NCBI RefSeq assembly: GCF_014202225.1
Contig: NZ_JACHGE010000001.1
Span: forward strand, 291,320-355,319
Direction of reading: 5' to 3'
DNA: 64,000 nt
Source of the DNA: Algibacter amylolyticus
Lineage (GTDB): Bacteria; Bacteroidota; Bacteroidia; Flavobacteriales; Flavobacteriaceae
In this document: positions 45,478 through 53,055 of the stretch, one piece after another
How the letters are laid out: every line of letters starts with the position of its first letter
How positions within the stretch are numbered: position 1 is the stretch's first letter
Notes under the pieces: generated by a model
The model's database searches: none
Told to the model about the DNA's origin: nothing
Seen by the model: only the letters and a program-made list of their open reading frames with translations
Made by a program: the position numbers and the translations under genes

Positions 45478-46302
45478 ATGAAAAATTCAAATACAGAATA
45501 TGCAAATATTGAAGATTTAAAAATTGCTTATCGAAAAAGAGGTAATGGCACTCCAATTATTTTGGCGAATAGGTTTAGAGGTACTTTGGACACATGGGAT
45601 CCACTTTTCTTAGATTTATTATCAGAAAACAATACTGTAATTACTTTTGATTATACTGGTGTTGGCTATTCTGAAGGTGAATTACCAATAGATATTAACG
45701 AGGTTGCAGGTCAAATAGTAAAACTTGCAGACTATTTAAAAATCGATAAATTTTTTGTGTTAGGTTGGTCTTATGGTGGTTGGGTAGCACAATATGCAAC
45801 CTTTATTAATTCTTCAAGAGTTTTAAAAACCGTGATAATTGGAAGTAATCCAATTGGGAAAAATGAAGTACCTCTTGAACCACTGTTTCTGAAACATGCC
45901 TTAAAACCAATAAATGATCTAGAGGATGAAATTATTATTTTTTATGAACCTAAATCAGAAAAGAGTAGAAAAGCAGCTCAAGAATCAAGAAGTAGAATTT
46001 ATTCTAACCTAGATATTTCAAAAATTCCATCTAGTAAAGAAGAATTTAACCGCTATTTTGCTGCAGCCCCATCAGTGGTAGAGGATAAGGAAAATTTTAG
46101 AGAAAAGTATACAACTTTGCAAACACCAATTTTAGTCATTTCAGGAGATCATGATATATCTTATGCTACAGAAAATTGGTTTCCACTTCTAAAAAACGCA
46201 CCTACAATTCAACATATTATTTTACCAGATTCAGGTCACGCAATGCATTTTCAATATCCCGAATTATCAACTAAATATATTAACATTTTCCTTAAAAATT
46301 AA
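45478..46302 (+). CDS. Alpha/beta hydrolase, probable target of the HxlR regulator
   Basis: The 274-residue cytosolic protein has the nucleophile elbow LGWSYGGWVA (Ser near 98), an Asp in ISGDHDISY and a His in DSGHAMHFQYP. The usual oxyanion His-Gly is replaced (ILANRFRGTLDTWD). Relatives include lactonases, haloperoxidases and esterases; the substrate is unknown. Its promoter is embedded in the twin operator next to the divergent regulator gene, so it is probably induced by the signal that regulator senses. Confidence 0.85.
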   Translation: MKNSNTEYANIEDLKIAYRKRGNGTPIILANRFRGTLDTWDPLFLDLLSENNTVITFDYTGVGYSEGELPIDINEVAGQIVKLADYLKIDKFFVLGWSYGGWVAQYATFINSSRVLKTVIIGSNPIGKNEVPLEPLFLKHALKPINDLEDEIIIFYEPKSEKSRKAAQESRSRIYSNLDISKIPSSKEEFNRYFAAAPSVVEDKENFREKYTTLQTPILVISGDHDISYATENWFPLLKNAPTIQHIILPDSGHAMHFQYPELSTKYINIFLKN

Positions 46303-46353
46303 AAAATAATCCTTGGCATAAAATGAGATAAGTTCGCAGTGAGTGTTTTATTT

Positions 46354-46420
46354 AACTGGTGGTTACCGGTTTTGCTATGCTTAGTTACGGCAATTTAGCA
46401 ATTAAGTAAAGCTGTTGTTA
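46354..46420. repeat. Two-hairpin intergenic element
   Basis: AACTGGT/ACCGGTT (46354-46371 region) and TTGCTA/TAGCAA (46372-46400 region) form two adjacent hairpins, the second with loop TGCTTAGTTACGGCAATT, followed by AAGCTGTTGTTA. It lies between two convergent genes. The ending resembles half of an integron-type recombination site, but the matching TAACAACAGC half is missing, so this is at most a remnant. Confidence 0.35.
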
Positions 46421-46435
46421 TAGGTAGAGTTGGTT

Positions 46436-47131
46436 TTAGTTCAGCATTTTGTTTAAAATAGCGTTTACGTGAATTGTTGTTGTATTAAACACTTTTAATT
46501 TATCAAAATCCTTTTGGTCAAGTATTAGTGGTAATTCAGTTCCGCCCAATACAATTCCTTCGATATTTTCATTGACTTGTAATTCATTTATTATTCCAAT
46601 GAGTTGCTTTTTTGTTTCGGGAACGATTTTGTTAAAAACTAATTCTCCCATATATTTTTCGTGAATATAGTTTTGGTTTTCCTCATTTGGAATTACTATT
46701 TTAATTCCATTTTGTTCTCCTGATTTTTGGTAAAATCCTTTACTCATTGTTGATTTTGTTCCGAGCAAACCAACTTTTTTAATTCCTGTGTTTTTTATCG
46801 CTTTAGACGTTTCCTCAACTATACTTATCATTTTCGTATTTACAGATTCTGCTAGTTGGTCAAAAACTAAATGAGGTGTATTAGATGCTAATGCAATATA
46901 ATCTACATTGGATTTTTCTAATATTTTAATTTTACTTTTTAGAAACTCTACCAATTCATCTAATTGATTAGTAAAAACATAATTAAGCATTTCTGTCATG
47001 TCCACGCTATGAATAAGAATTTCTGGATATTGATTTGTGTTCAATCGCTCTCTAAATGTCTTTATCAGCAATCTGTAGTATTCTATAGTTGATTCAGGTC
47101 CAATTCCACCAATTATTCCGATTGTATTCAT
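46436..47131 (-). CDS. Aspartate/glutamate racemase family protein lacking both usual catalytic cysteines
   Basis: The start at 47131 gives MNTIGIIGGIGPESTIEYYR, the family N-terminus, and a 231-residue protein. Active racemases have a Cys in a CNT motif of the N-terminal half and in GCTE of the C-terminal half. Here these blocks read ALASNTPHLVF (Ser) and IVLGGTELPLIL (Gly). Some broad-specificity racemases replace the first Cys by Thr, but loss of the second is unusual. The protein may be a non-racemase or may use different chemistry. Confidence 0.8.
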   Translation of the reverse strand: MNTIGIIGGIGPESTIEYYRLLIKTFRERLNTNQYPEILIHSVDMTEMLNYVFTNQLDELVEFLKSKIKILEKSNVDYIALASNTPHLVFDQLAESVNTKMISIVEETSKAIKNTGIKKVGLLGTKSTMSKGFYQKSGEQNGIKIVIPNEENQNYIHEKYMGELVFNKIVPETKKQLIGIINELQVNENIEGIVLGGTELPLILDQKDFDKLKVFNTTTIHVNAILNKMLN

Positions 47132-47292
47132 ATACTTTTTTTTGCCTACAAAACCTTGTATCAATCACATCTCGCAAACAAGTCGTGATATGCAAAGTTT
47201 TTTGTTACTGTTATCTTGTAAAGATAATTTTTTTTGAAAGAGATAGAATACAAAAAAATTATTCCCGATAGTTATCGAGATTATATAAAATG

Positions 47293-47361
47293 AAAAAGGT
47301 GAACTTGCGTTCACCTTTTTGCCCCAAATCTACCATAAACTTAACCTACTTATGTTATGGT
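47293..47361 (-). ncRNA. Candidate small RNA, copy A of a tandem pair
   Basis: Read on the minus strand, a promoter-like TATATTTG (47373-47366) is followed within a few bases by a hairpin ACCATAA/TTATGGT, then GATTTGGGGC, then the terminator hairpin AAAAAGGTGAAC/GTTCACCTTTTT. The 43-base block 47321-47363 recurs with one change at 47537-47579, again fused to a terminator hairpin of different sequence. No reading frame fits. The start and end are inferred. Confidence 0.55.
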
Positions 47362-47504
47362 GATGCAAATATATAGTACGGAAACCCAACGCAGAAATAA
47401 TTTAGTTAAACTACGCAATTATTGGCTTAAACGATATAATACTAGTTAATTAGGGTTAAAGTGTAAGATTATGAATCTGTGTTTTAGATTTCACTTTATT
47501 CCAT

Positions 47505-47577
47505 AAAAAAAGCCGAACAGAAGTTCAGCTTTTTTTGCCCCAAATCTACCATGAACTTAACCTACTTATGTTATGGT
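47505..47577 (-). ncRNA. Candidate small RNA, copy B of a tandem pair
   Basis: The same 43-base block as in copy A, 216 bases away and in the same orientation, is followed on the minus strand by AAAAAAAGCTGAAC, a TTCT loop and GTTCGGCTTTTTTT. One pair in this stem is a G-U wobble only if the minus strand is transcribed. A TAAATTGG stands where copy A has TATATTTG, so its own promoter is weaker; it might instead be cut from the purF message, which ends just upstream. Confidence 0.55.
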
Positions 47578-47692
47578 GAGTCCAATTTATGTGTATTTTA
47601 AGTACTAAAATTATTTTTTAGATGAAAAGCATTTTTTTGGGTTAAAATGCATAATTTACGGTTTTGCCACATCCAAATTATTAATTTAATAA

Positions 47693-49591
47693 TTAATAAG
47701 CACGTTCTTTATTACCTTCATAAAAGTTAATAAATGCTCGGTTTACAACTCTATTTCCTCCTACGGTAGGATAATCTCCTGTAAAATACCAGTCACCTAA
47801 ATGTTCAGGGCAAGCTTTATGTAAGTTTTCTACCGATTGAAAAATAATTTTAACTTCGGCCTTAATTGATTCATGACTTAATAAATCTGCTATTTTATCC
47901 GATATTTCTTCATCTGTAAAAGGATCGTAAATTTCTTTAACAAAATTCTTAACCAATTTATCCTCTAAATCGGTTTGTGTTAAGCATTTTTCGTAAACCT
48001 CCTTAACAATATCAAATTTGCCAGCTTCTTTTAAAAGCTCTAGAGCTGCTCTAAAAGCAACAAGGCTTTCCAGGTTAGCCATATCAATACCATAGCAATC
48101 CGGATAACGAATTTGTGGCGCAGAAGACACTACAATAATCTTTTTAGGATTTAAGCGATCTAGCATCTTTAAAATACTCATTTTTAAAGTGGTACCACGC
48201 ACAATACTATCATCAATAATAACTAGGTTATCTGTAGGCTTAATTACGCCGTAGGTAACATCATAAACGTGTGCAACCAAATCATCTCTACTACTATCTT
48301 CAGTAATAAAAGTTCTAAGTTTTACATCTTTTATAGCTATTTTTTCAATTCTAGCACGCTCAGATAAAATCTCGGTTACTTTTTCTGCCGATAAGGAACG
48401 CTGGCCATTTAAAATAGCAGCCGTTTTTGTTTTATTTATAAATGCATCTGCCGTTTCAATCATTCCAAAAAACGAGGTTTCAGCGGTGTTTGGAATATAT
48501 GAAAACACGGTGTTTTTTGTATCGTTATTAATAGCCTCAAGTACTTTAGGCATAAGTAGCTTTCCTAATGTTTTACGCTCTTGGTAAATTTCGGCATCAC
48601 TTCCTCTAGAAAAGTAAACACGCTCAAACGAGCATGATTTTCTTTCCAAAGGCTCTAATATTTTTTTAATGGCAACTTTACCAGATTTTTTGGTAATAAT
48701 AGCGTGTCCAGGATCTAGTTCTTTTACATCGTTAAAATCGACGTTAAAAACAGTTTGAATTACAGGGCGCTCTGATGCAACTACTACAATTTCATCATCC
48801 TTATAGTAATATGCCGGACGAATTCCTGCAGGGTCTCTTAATACAAAAGCATCACCATGTCCAATTAAGCCAGCCATAGCATAACCACCATCCCAGTTTT
48901 TTGCTGCACGACGCAATATTTTACCAACTTTTAAGCGTTCTGCAATTTGCGGCGAAGCGTTTTGCTTGTTATAGCCTTCTTTTTTTAAGTCTTTGTAAAT
49001 TTTACTAACAGCATCATCTAAAAAATGACCAATTTTTTCCATAATAGTTATGGTGTCGGTATATTCTTTAGGGTGCTGTCCCAATTCAATAAGGTTGCCA
49101 AAAAGCTCCTTAACATTAGTCATGTTAAAGTTTCCTGCCATTATTAGGTTTCTGTGCATCCAGTTGTTTTGTCTTAAAAACGGATGTACACTTTCTACGC
49201 TATTTTTCCCAAAGGTTCCGTAACGTACGTGTCCTAATAACACCTCGCCTATATAAGGTATATTTTTTTTCTGCGCTGCAACATCATCTTTATATTCCGG
49301 ATGCGCCTCAAGTTCCTTATTAATACGGTCGTTAATTTGAGCAAAAATATCTTGAATAGGTTGTTGTTGTACCGAGCGTACTCTACTTATGTATCGTTCT
49401 CCTGGTTTTGTATCTAATTTTATACTAGCAAAACCCGCACCATCTTGTCCACGATTGTGCTGTTTTTCCATCATTAAATACATTTTGTTTACACCGTAAA
49501 ATGCACTGCCATATTTTTCTTTATAAAACTCTAATGGTTTTAAAAGTCTAATCATTGCAATTCCGCATTCGTGTTTTAAGGCATCACTCAT
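47693..49591 (-). CDS. purF: Amidophosphoribosyltransferase (PurF-like, long form)
   Basis: PurF makes phosphoribosylamine from PRPP and glutamine, the first step of purine synthesis. The protein is 632 residues, over 100 longer than common PurF. The nucleophile Cys of the class II glutaminase is residue 9 (MSDALKHECGIAMIRL), so a short propeptide must be removed. QHNRGQDGAGFAS and GHVRYGTFG follow. The PRPP loop VIIDDSIVRGTTLKMSIL lies near 460, and the CYGIDMANLESLVAF block near 500. The extra length is spread through inserts and a C-terminal tail. The pfkB gene lies upstream. Confidence 0.88.
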   Translation of the reverse strand: MSDALKHECGIAMIRLLKPLEFYKEKYGSAFYGVNKMYLMMEKQHNRGQDGAGFASIKLDTKPGERYISRVRSVQQQPIQDIFAQINDRINKELEAHPEYKDDVAAQKKNIPYIGEVLLGHVRYGTFGKNSVESVHPFLRQNNWMHRNLIMAGNFNMTNVKELFGNLIELGQHPKEYTDTITIMEKIGHFLDDAVSKIYKDLKKEGYNKQNASPQIAERLKVGKILRRAAKNWDGGYAMAGLIGHGDAFVLRDPAGIRPAYYYKDDEIVVVASERPVIQTVFNVDFNDVKELDPGHAIITKKSGKVAIKKILEPLERKSCSFERVYFSRGSDAEIYQERKTLGKLLMPKVLEAINNDTKNTVFSYIPNTAETSFFGMIETADAFINKTKTAAILNGQRSLSAEKVTEILSERARIEKIAIKDVKLRTFITEDSSRDDLVAHVYDVTYGVIKPTDNLVIIDDSIVRGTTLKMSILKMLDRLNPKKIIVVSSAPQIRYPDCYGIDMANLESLVAFRAALELLKEAGKFDIVKEVYEKCLTQTDLEDKLVKNFVKEIYDPFTDEEISDKIADLLSHESIKAEVKIIFQSVENLHKACPEHLGDWYFTGDYPTVGGNRVVNRAFINFYEGNKERAY

Positions 49592-49684
49592 AATTTGTAA
49601 ATGTTTTCGCTTTACTAACTAATTATATTTCCTCGGTTAAAATCTTGATTATTTGATTTTTAAGAGGTAAACAGTATTTTAATC

Positions 49685-49712
49685 AAAAAACGCACTCTAT
49701 TTTAGAGCGCGT
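49685..49712 (-). terminator. Terminator of the pfkB-family gene
   Basis: On the minus strand ACGCGCTCTA pairs with TAGAGTGCGT (one G-U wobble that is unpaired on the other strand) around a short AT loop and is followed by six T. It lies 5 bases after the end of the sugar kinase gene. Confidence 0.85.
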
Positions 49713-49716
49713 CAGT

Positions 49717-50643
49717 TTATGTTAATTCTATTTCAAATTGTGTTAATTGCTTAAATTGCAGCAATCGTTTATGTACTTCTTGGTTTGATAGGTTTTCCAT
49801 GCGTTCTGTACCAAATTTTTCAACACAAAACGAAGCTAAAGTCGATCCGTAAATAACGGCGTTCTTCATGTTTTCAAAAGAGGTGTCGCCCGTTTTAGCA
49901 ATATAGCCTGCAAATCCACCTGCAAAAGTATCTCCTGCTCCTGTTGGATCAAAAACTTCGGCTAGCGGTAAAGCCGGTGCGTAAAACATTTGCTCGTTAT
50001 GGAACAATAATGCACCATGTTCTCCCTTTTTAATAACCACGTATTTTGGTCCCATTTCATGAATTTTTTGCGCGGCAACAACTAGCGAGTATTCGCCGGT
50101 TAATTGTCTTGCTTCTTCATCATTTATGGTAATCACATCAATACGTTTTATAACGTTTTTTAAATCTTGTAAGGCGATGTCCATCCAAAAATTCATAGTA
50201 TCTAGAACTACTAATTTTGGTTTAGTCGTCATTTGATCTAAAACACTAGCTTGGACGAGTGGATGTAAGTTTCCTAACATAACCACTTCGGCATCTTTAT
50301 AATTTTCTGGTACAACAGGGTTAAAGTCTTCTAAAGTATTTAGCTCGGTAACTAAAGTATCGCGAGAATTCATATCGTTATGATATTTTCCACTCCAAAA
50401 GAATGTTTTACCATCTGTTACAATTTCAATTCCCGAAACATCAATATTTTTATCTGATAATAAGTCTAAATATTTTTGCGGAAAATCGCCACCAACTATA
50501 GAAACAGCTGCGGCATCAATATTAAAGTGAGAGGCAGCAAGTCCTATATACGTTGCAGCACCACCAAGAATTTTATCGGTTTTACCGAAAGGGGTTTCAA
50601 TAGCATCAAAAGCTACAGTACCTACTATTACTAATTTGCTCAT
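49717..50643 (-). CDS. PfkB family carbohydrate/nucleoside kinase
   Basis: The 308-residue cytosolic kinase has the N-terminal substrate block KILGGAATYIGLAASHF (about 24-40), the middle NDEEARQLTGEY motif, and the C-terminal catalytic signature DPTGAGDTFAGGFAGY with the base Asp. Family members phosphorylate sugars or nucleosides (ribokinase, adenosine kinase); the substrate here is not evident. It lies upstream of the PurF-like gene on the same strand but its terminator separates the two. Confidence 0.88.
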   Translation of the reverse strand: MSKLVIVGTVAFDAIETPFGKTDKILGGAATYIGLAASHFNIDAAAVSIVGGDFPQKYLDLLSDKNIDVSGIEIVTDGKTFFWSGKYHNDMNSRDTLVTELNTLEDFNPVVPENYKDAEVVMLGNLHPLVQASVLDQMTTKPKLVVLDTMNFWMDIALQDLKNVIKRIDVITINDEEARQLTGEYSLVVAAQKIHEMGPKYVVIKKGEHGALLFHNEQMFYAPALPLAEVFDPTGAGDTFAGGFAGYIAKTGDTSFENMKNAVIYGSTLASFCVEKFGTERMENLSNQEVHKRLLQFKQLTQFEIELT

Positions 50644-50724
50644 AAATGAGGTGTGAATTTAAGCTGCAAATATAAGTCTTTTAAACACTAATTGAAACAA
50701 TATTTTTCTTGAGAATATATAAGT

Positions 50725-50763
50725 TTACGTGTAATTTTTACGTATATTTATCGTACATATTAC
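50725..50763. promoter_or_regulatory. Nested palindromic operator of the toxin-antitoxin operon
   Basis: A symmetric array is centred at 50747: GTAAT (50731-50735), 3 bases, TACG (50739-50742), 9 bases, CGTA (50752-50755), 3 bases, ATTAC (50759-50763). An overlapping TTAC-GT-GTAA palindrome lies at 50725-50734. The -7-like TATATTTA sits in the centre, so binding of the antitoxin would cover the promoter. The start codon follows 5 bases after the last half-site. Confidence 0.75.
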
Positions 50764-50767
50764 GGTT

Positions 50768-51052
50768 ATGAAACAAGTAAAAAAAAGAAAAGAAATTGTT
50801 TTAAGCGAGGAAACACTTGCTGTTCTTGAAGAAAAGGCTAAAAATCAAGGTCGAAATCTTAAAAATTATATGGAGTTTATTTTAAATGAAGTGGCTAATA
50901 ACATTTTAGAAGAGCCTAAGGCTTTGGAAATTAAAAAGGCTTTAATTTTAAGTCGTTCTCAAAGCGAAAAAGGATTGATTAAGTCTAGTAAACAAGTTAT
51001 TAACGCTGCTAAAAAAAGAATAGATGCAAGTAGTGTGGACAAAACAAGCTGA
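50768..51052 (+). CDS. Antitoxin, ribbon-helix-helix-like
   Basis: The 94-residue basic protein begins with a predicted beta strand and helices (KRKEIVLSEETLAVLEEKAKNQ is the region; strand KEIVLS then helix), as in ribbon-helix-helix repressors, and its C-terminal part is helical and charged. Its 3' end overlaps the ParE-like toxin gene by 29 bases, and a symmetric operator lies just upstream. It should bind both the toxin and its own promoter. Confidence 0.78.
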   Translation: MKQVKKRKEIVLSEETLAVLEEKAKNQGRNLKNYMEFILNEVANNILEEPKALEIKKALILSRSQSEKGLIKSSKQVINAAKKRIDASSVDKTS

Positions 51053-51326
51053 AGATTCTTTTAATGAAACAATTGATTATTTGTTGCTAAAATGGACTGC
51101 TAAAGAAGCTAATAATTTTATTGATTTAGTAGAATCTATAATCGAAAAAATAGAGAGAAACCCTAAACTATTTAAACGTTCTGTTTTTGATAAACAGAGC
51201 AGAGAAGTTATTATAACAAAGCATACCAGTATGTTTTATAGAGAGTTGAATGAAGAAGTTATTGAGATAGAATTTTTTTGGAATAACTACAGAGATCCAA
51301 AAATTAAAAAAGAAATAATAAAATAA
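51024..51326 (+). CDS. RelE/ParE superfamily toxin
   Basis: The 100-residue protein has the RelE/ParE fold pattern: an N-terminal strand and helix pair (VVWTKQAEDSFNETIDYL), helices to about 45, FKRSVFDKQSREVIITKHTSMFYREL as the central strands and IEIEFFWNNYRDPKI at the end. The FFWNNYRDP ending is typical of ParE-type toxins. The 29-base overlap with the antitoxin gene keeps the toxin translationally coupled. Targets of this family are gyrase or ribosome-bound mRNA; which one applies is not clear. Confidence 0.85.
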   Translation: MQVVWTKQAEDSFNETIDYLLLKWTAKEANNFIDLVESIIEKIERNPKLFKRSVFDKQSREVIITKHTSMFYRELNEEVIEIEFFWNNYRDPKIKKEIIK

Positions 51327-51332
51327 TAATTG

Positions 51333-51983
51333 CTATTTACGGCCAAAATCTGCTGGAATTTCTCCCCAAGCTTTGGTTTCCCATTTTACAATAACGGTTT
51401 TGTAAGTGTTGTTTTTAAGCCAATTTACAGCGCGATCCACTAAGTCGAAAACGGGTTTGTTTTTATCATTACGCTCTAGTTTAGTATTACAGTTTTTCTT
51501 TTTTACCCAACTCATTGCAGTTCTAGAGTCTGTATATAAAATGCGGTCGCTGTTATTCTTTTTTAAAATAGCCAAACCATGTACCAAAGCTAAAAACTCG
51601 CCAATATTATTTGTGCCTTGTTCAAAAGGACCTTGAATAAAAATTTGTTTTTTTGTTTTGGTGTCCACACCTCTGTATTCCATAATGCCTGGGTTTCCAC
51701 TTGATGCAGCATCAACCGAAATGGAATTGTAGTTAGGTTGCCCTATTTTTTTTAGTTGCTCGTGAGATAATTCACTTGTAAACTTTGATTTTTTCCCAAT
51801 ATAATCGAAATAATTACCTTCAAGAGCTTCGTTGGCGGCTTCTAGTGTGGCAAACGATTTGTATTGTGCACCAGGATAATCTGTAATTTGCTTTTTACAG
51901 GCGTTCCAAGTTTCAAAAACACCAGTTTTATGTCCTTGCCAAACGGTATAATATTTCTTTTTCTTCTTACTCATTTTTGTCAT
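51333..51983 (-). CDS. rnhA: Ribonuclease H with N-terminal viroplasmin (hybrid-binding) domain
   Basis: The enzyme cuts RNA in RNA-DNA hybrids. The 216-residue protein has an N-terminal hybrid-binding domain (YYTVWQGHKTGVFETWNACK, then FATLEAANEAL) and a C-terminal RNase H fold with the catalytic acidic residues in SVDAASSGNPG, GEFLALVHGL and ILYTDSRTA. Two starts are possible, the ATG at 51983 and one three codons later; both keep the domain. It is convergent with the toxin gene. Confidence 0.88.
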   Translation of the reverse strand: MTKMSKKKKKYYTVWQGHKTGVFETWNACKKQITDYPGAQYKSFATLEAANEALEGNYFDYIGKKSKFTSELSHEQLKKIGQPNYNSISVDAASSGNPGIMEYRGVDTKTKKQIFIQGPFEQGTNNIGEFLALVHGLAILKKNNSDRILYTDSRTAMSWVKKKNCNTKLERNDKNKPVFDLVDRAVNWLKNNTYKTVIVKWETKAWGEIPADFGRK

Positions 51984-52044
51984 TTCCGCGAAAGCGAAAA
52001 TCCGTTTAATAATTGATAAATATTGGTTTTTGGAATTGGTGTTT

Positions 52045-52611
52045 TTATGGTTTTAAAAGATCATTAACAACCTTTGGAAAGTGTTCCATCTCCAATTCAT
52101 GAATTTTTGCGGCAACATTTTCAGCCGAATCATTAGGATTTACATCGCATTTTGCCTGAAAAATGATGGCGCCTTCATCATAATGTTCATTTACATAATG
52201 AATTGTTATACCAGTTTCGGTTTCCTTATTATTAACTACGGCTTCATGAACGTTCATGCCATACATACCTTTTCCTCCAAATTTTGGTAATAATGCAGGG
52301 TGTACATTAATTACTTTATTAGGGAAAGCATTCAATATATTTTCAGGAAACTTCCATAAAAAACCAGCTAATACAATTAAATCTGGCTTGGATGCTTTTA
52401 AAATGTTAAGTACGTCTTCCGTTTGGGAAAGCGCTATTCTATTGAATGATAGGGCGCTAACTTTTAATTTTTTAGCACGCTCTAAAACTTTGGCATGAGG
52501 ATTGTTAGTTAGTACTTGAATAACAGACGCATTATCGCTGTTGTGAAAAAACTTAATTAGATTTTCAGCATTAGTACCACTCCCGGACGCAAAAATTACA
52601 ATACGTTTCAT
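52045..52611 (-). CDS. purN: Phosphoribosylglycinamide formyltransferase
   Basis: PurN transfers a formyl group from 10-formyl-tetrahydrofolate to GAR in purine synthesis. The start at 52611 gives MKRIVIFASGSGTNAENLI, the family N-terminus, and 188 residues. The catalytic Asn-His-Asp are in INVHPALLPKFGG and HYDEGAII. An upstream in-frame ATG at 52668 would add a hydrophobic stretch foreign to the family and is rejected. It diverges from acpP. Confidence 0.94.
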   Translation of the reverse strand: MKRIVIFASGSGTNAENLIKFFHNSDNASVIQVLTNNPHAKVLERAKKLKVSALSFNRIALSQTEDVLNILKASKPDLIVLAGFLWKFPENILNAFPNKVINVHPALLPKFGGKGMYGMNVHEAVVNNKETETGITIHYVNEHYDEGAIIFQAKCDVNPNDSAENVAAKIHELEMEHFPKVVNDLLKP

Positions 52612-52798
52612 TTTACAGACTATAATGTTAAAGATTATTCGAACAAAAAAAAGAATAATTATTAACAATTAGAAGGTAAAAACTAAATACTTAAAACTAA
52701 TTTTAGTAAATTACCATCACATTTTTAAACTAAAGGTGATTTATAAAATAAAGTTTTTTATTTTTGCCAACTAATTAAAACATTTAAATTAAAAAATT

Positions 52799-53032
52799 AT
52801 GTCAGACATTGCATCAAGAGTAAAAGCGATTATCGTGGACAAATTAGGAGTAGATGAAAACGAAGTTGTTACTGAAGCTAGCTTCACAAACGATTTAGGA
52901 GCAGACTCTTTAGACACTGTAGAATTAATTATGGAATTCGAAAAAGAATTCGATATTCAAATACCAGACGATCAAGCTGAAAACATCGCTACAGTAGGTC
53001 AAGCTATTTCTTATATTGAAGCAGCTAAATAA
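52799..53032 (+). CDS. acpP: Acyl carrier protein
   Basis: The 77-residue acidic protein carries growing acyl chains on a phosphopantetheine attached to the Ser of [10 protein letters not shown] (about 35-44). Helices and length match ACP exactly. A promoter-like TATTTTTG lies at 52759-52766, about 33 bases before the start, without a clear TTG at the usual spacing. The gene begins the acpP-fabF-rnc cluster. Confidence 0.97.
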   Translation: MSDIASRVKAIIVDKLGVDENEVVTEASFTNDLGADSLDTVELIMEFEKEFDIQIPDDQAENIATVGQAISYIEAAK

Positions 53033-53055
53033 GTAAAAAACAATCAAAATACTTT

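Noticed and set aside
47293-47580. The two 43-base repeats considered as a CRISPR array
   Set aside because: Only two copies, 216 bases apart, each fused to a terminator hairpin; no cas genes nearby.
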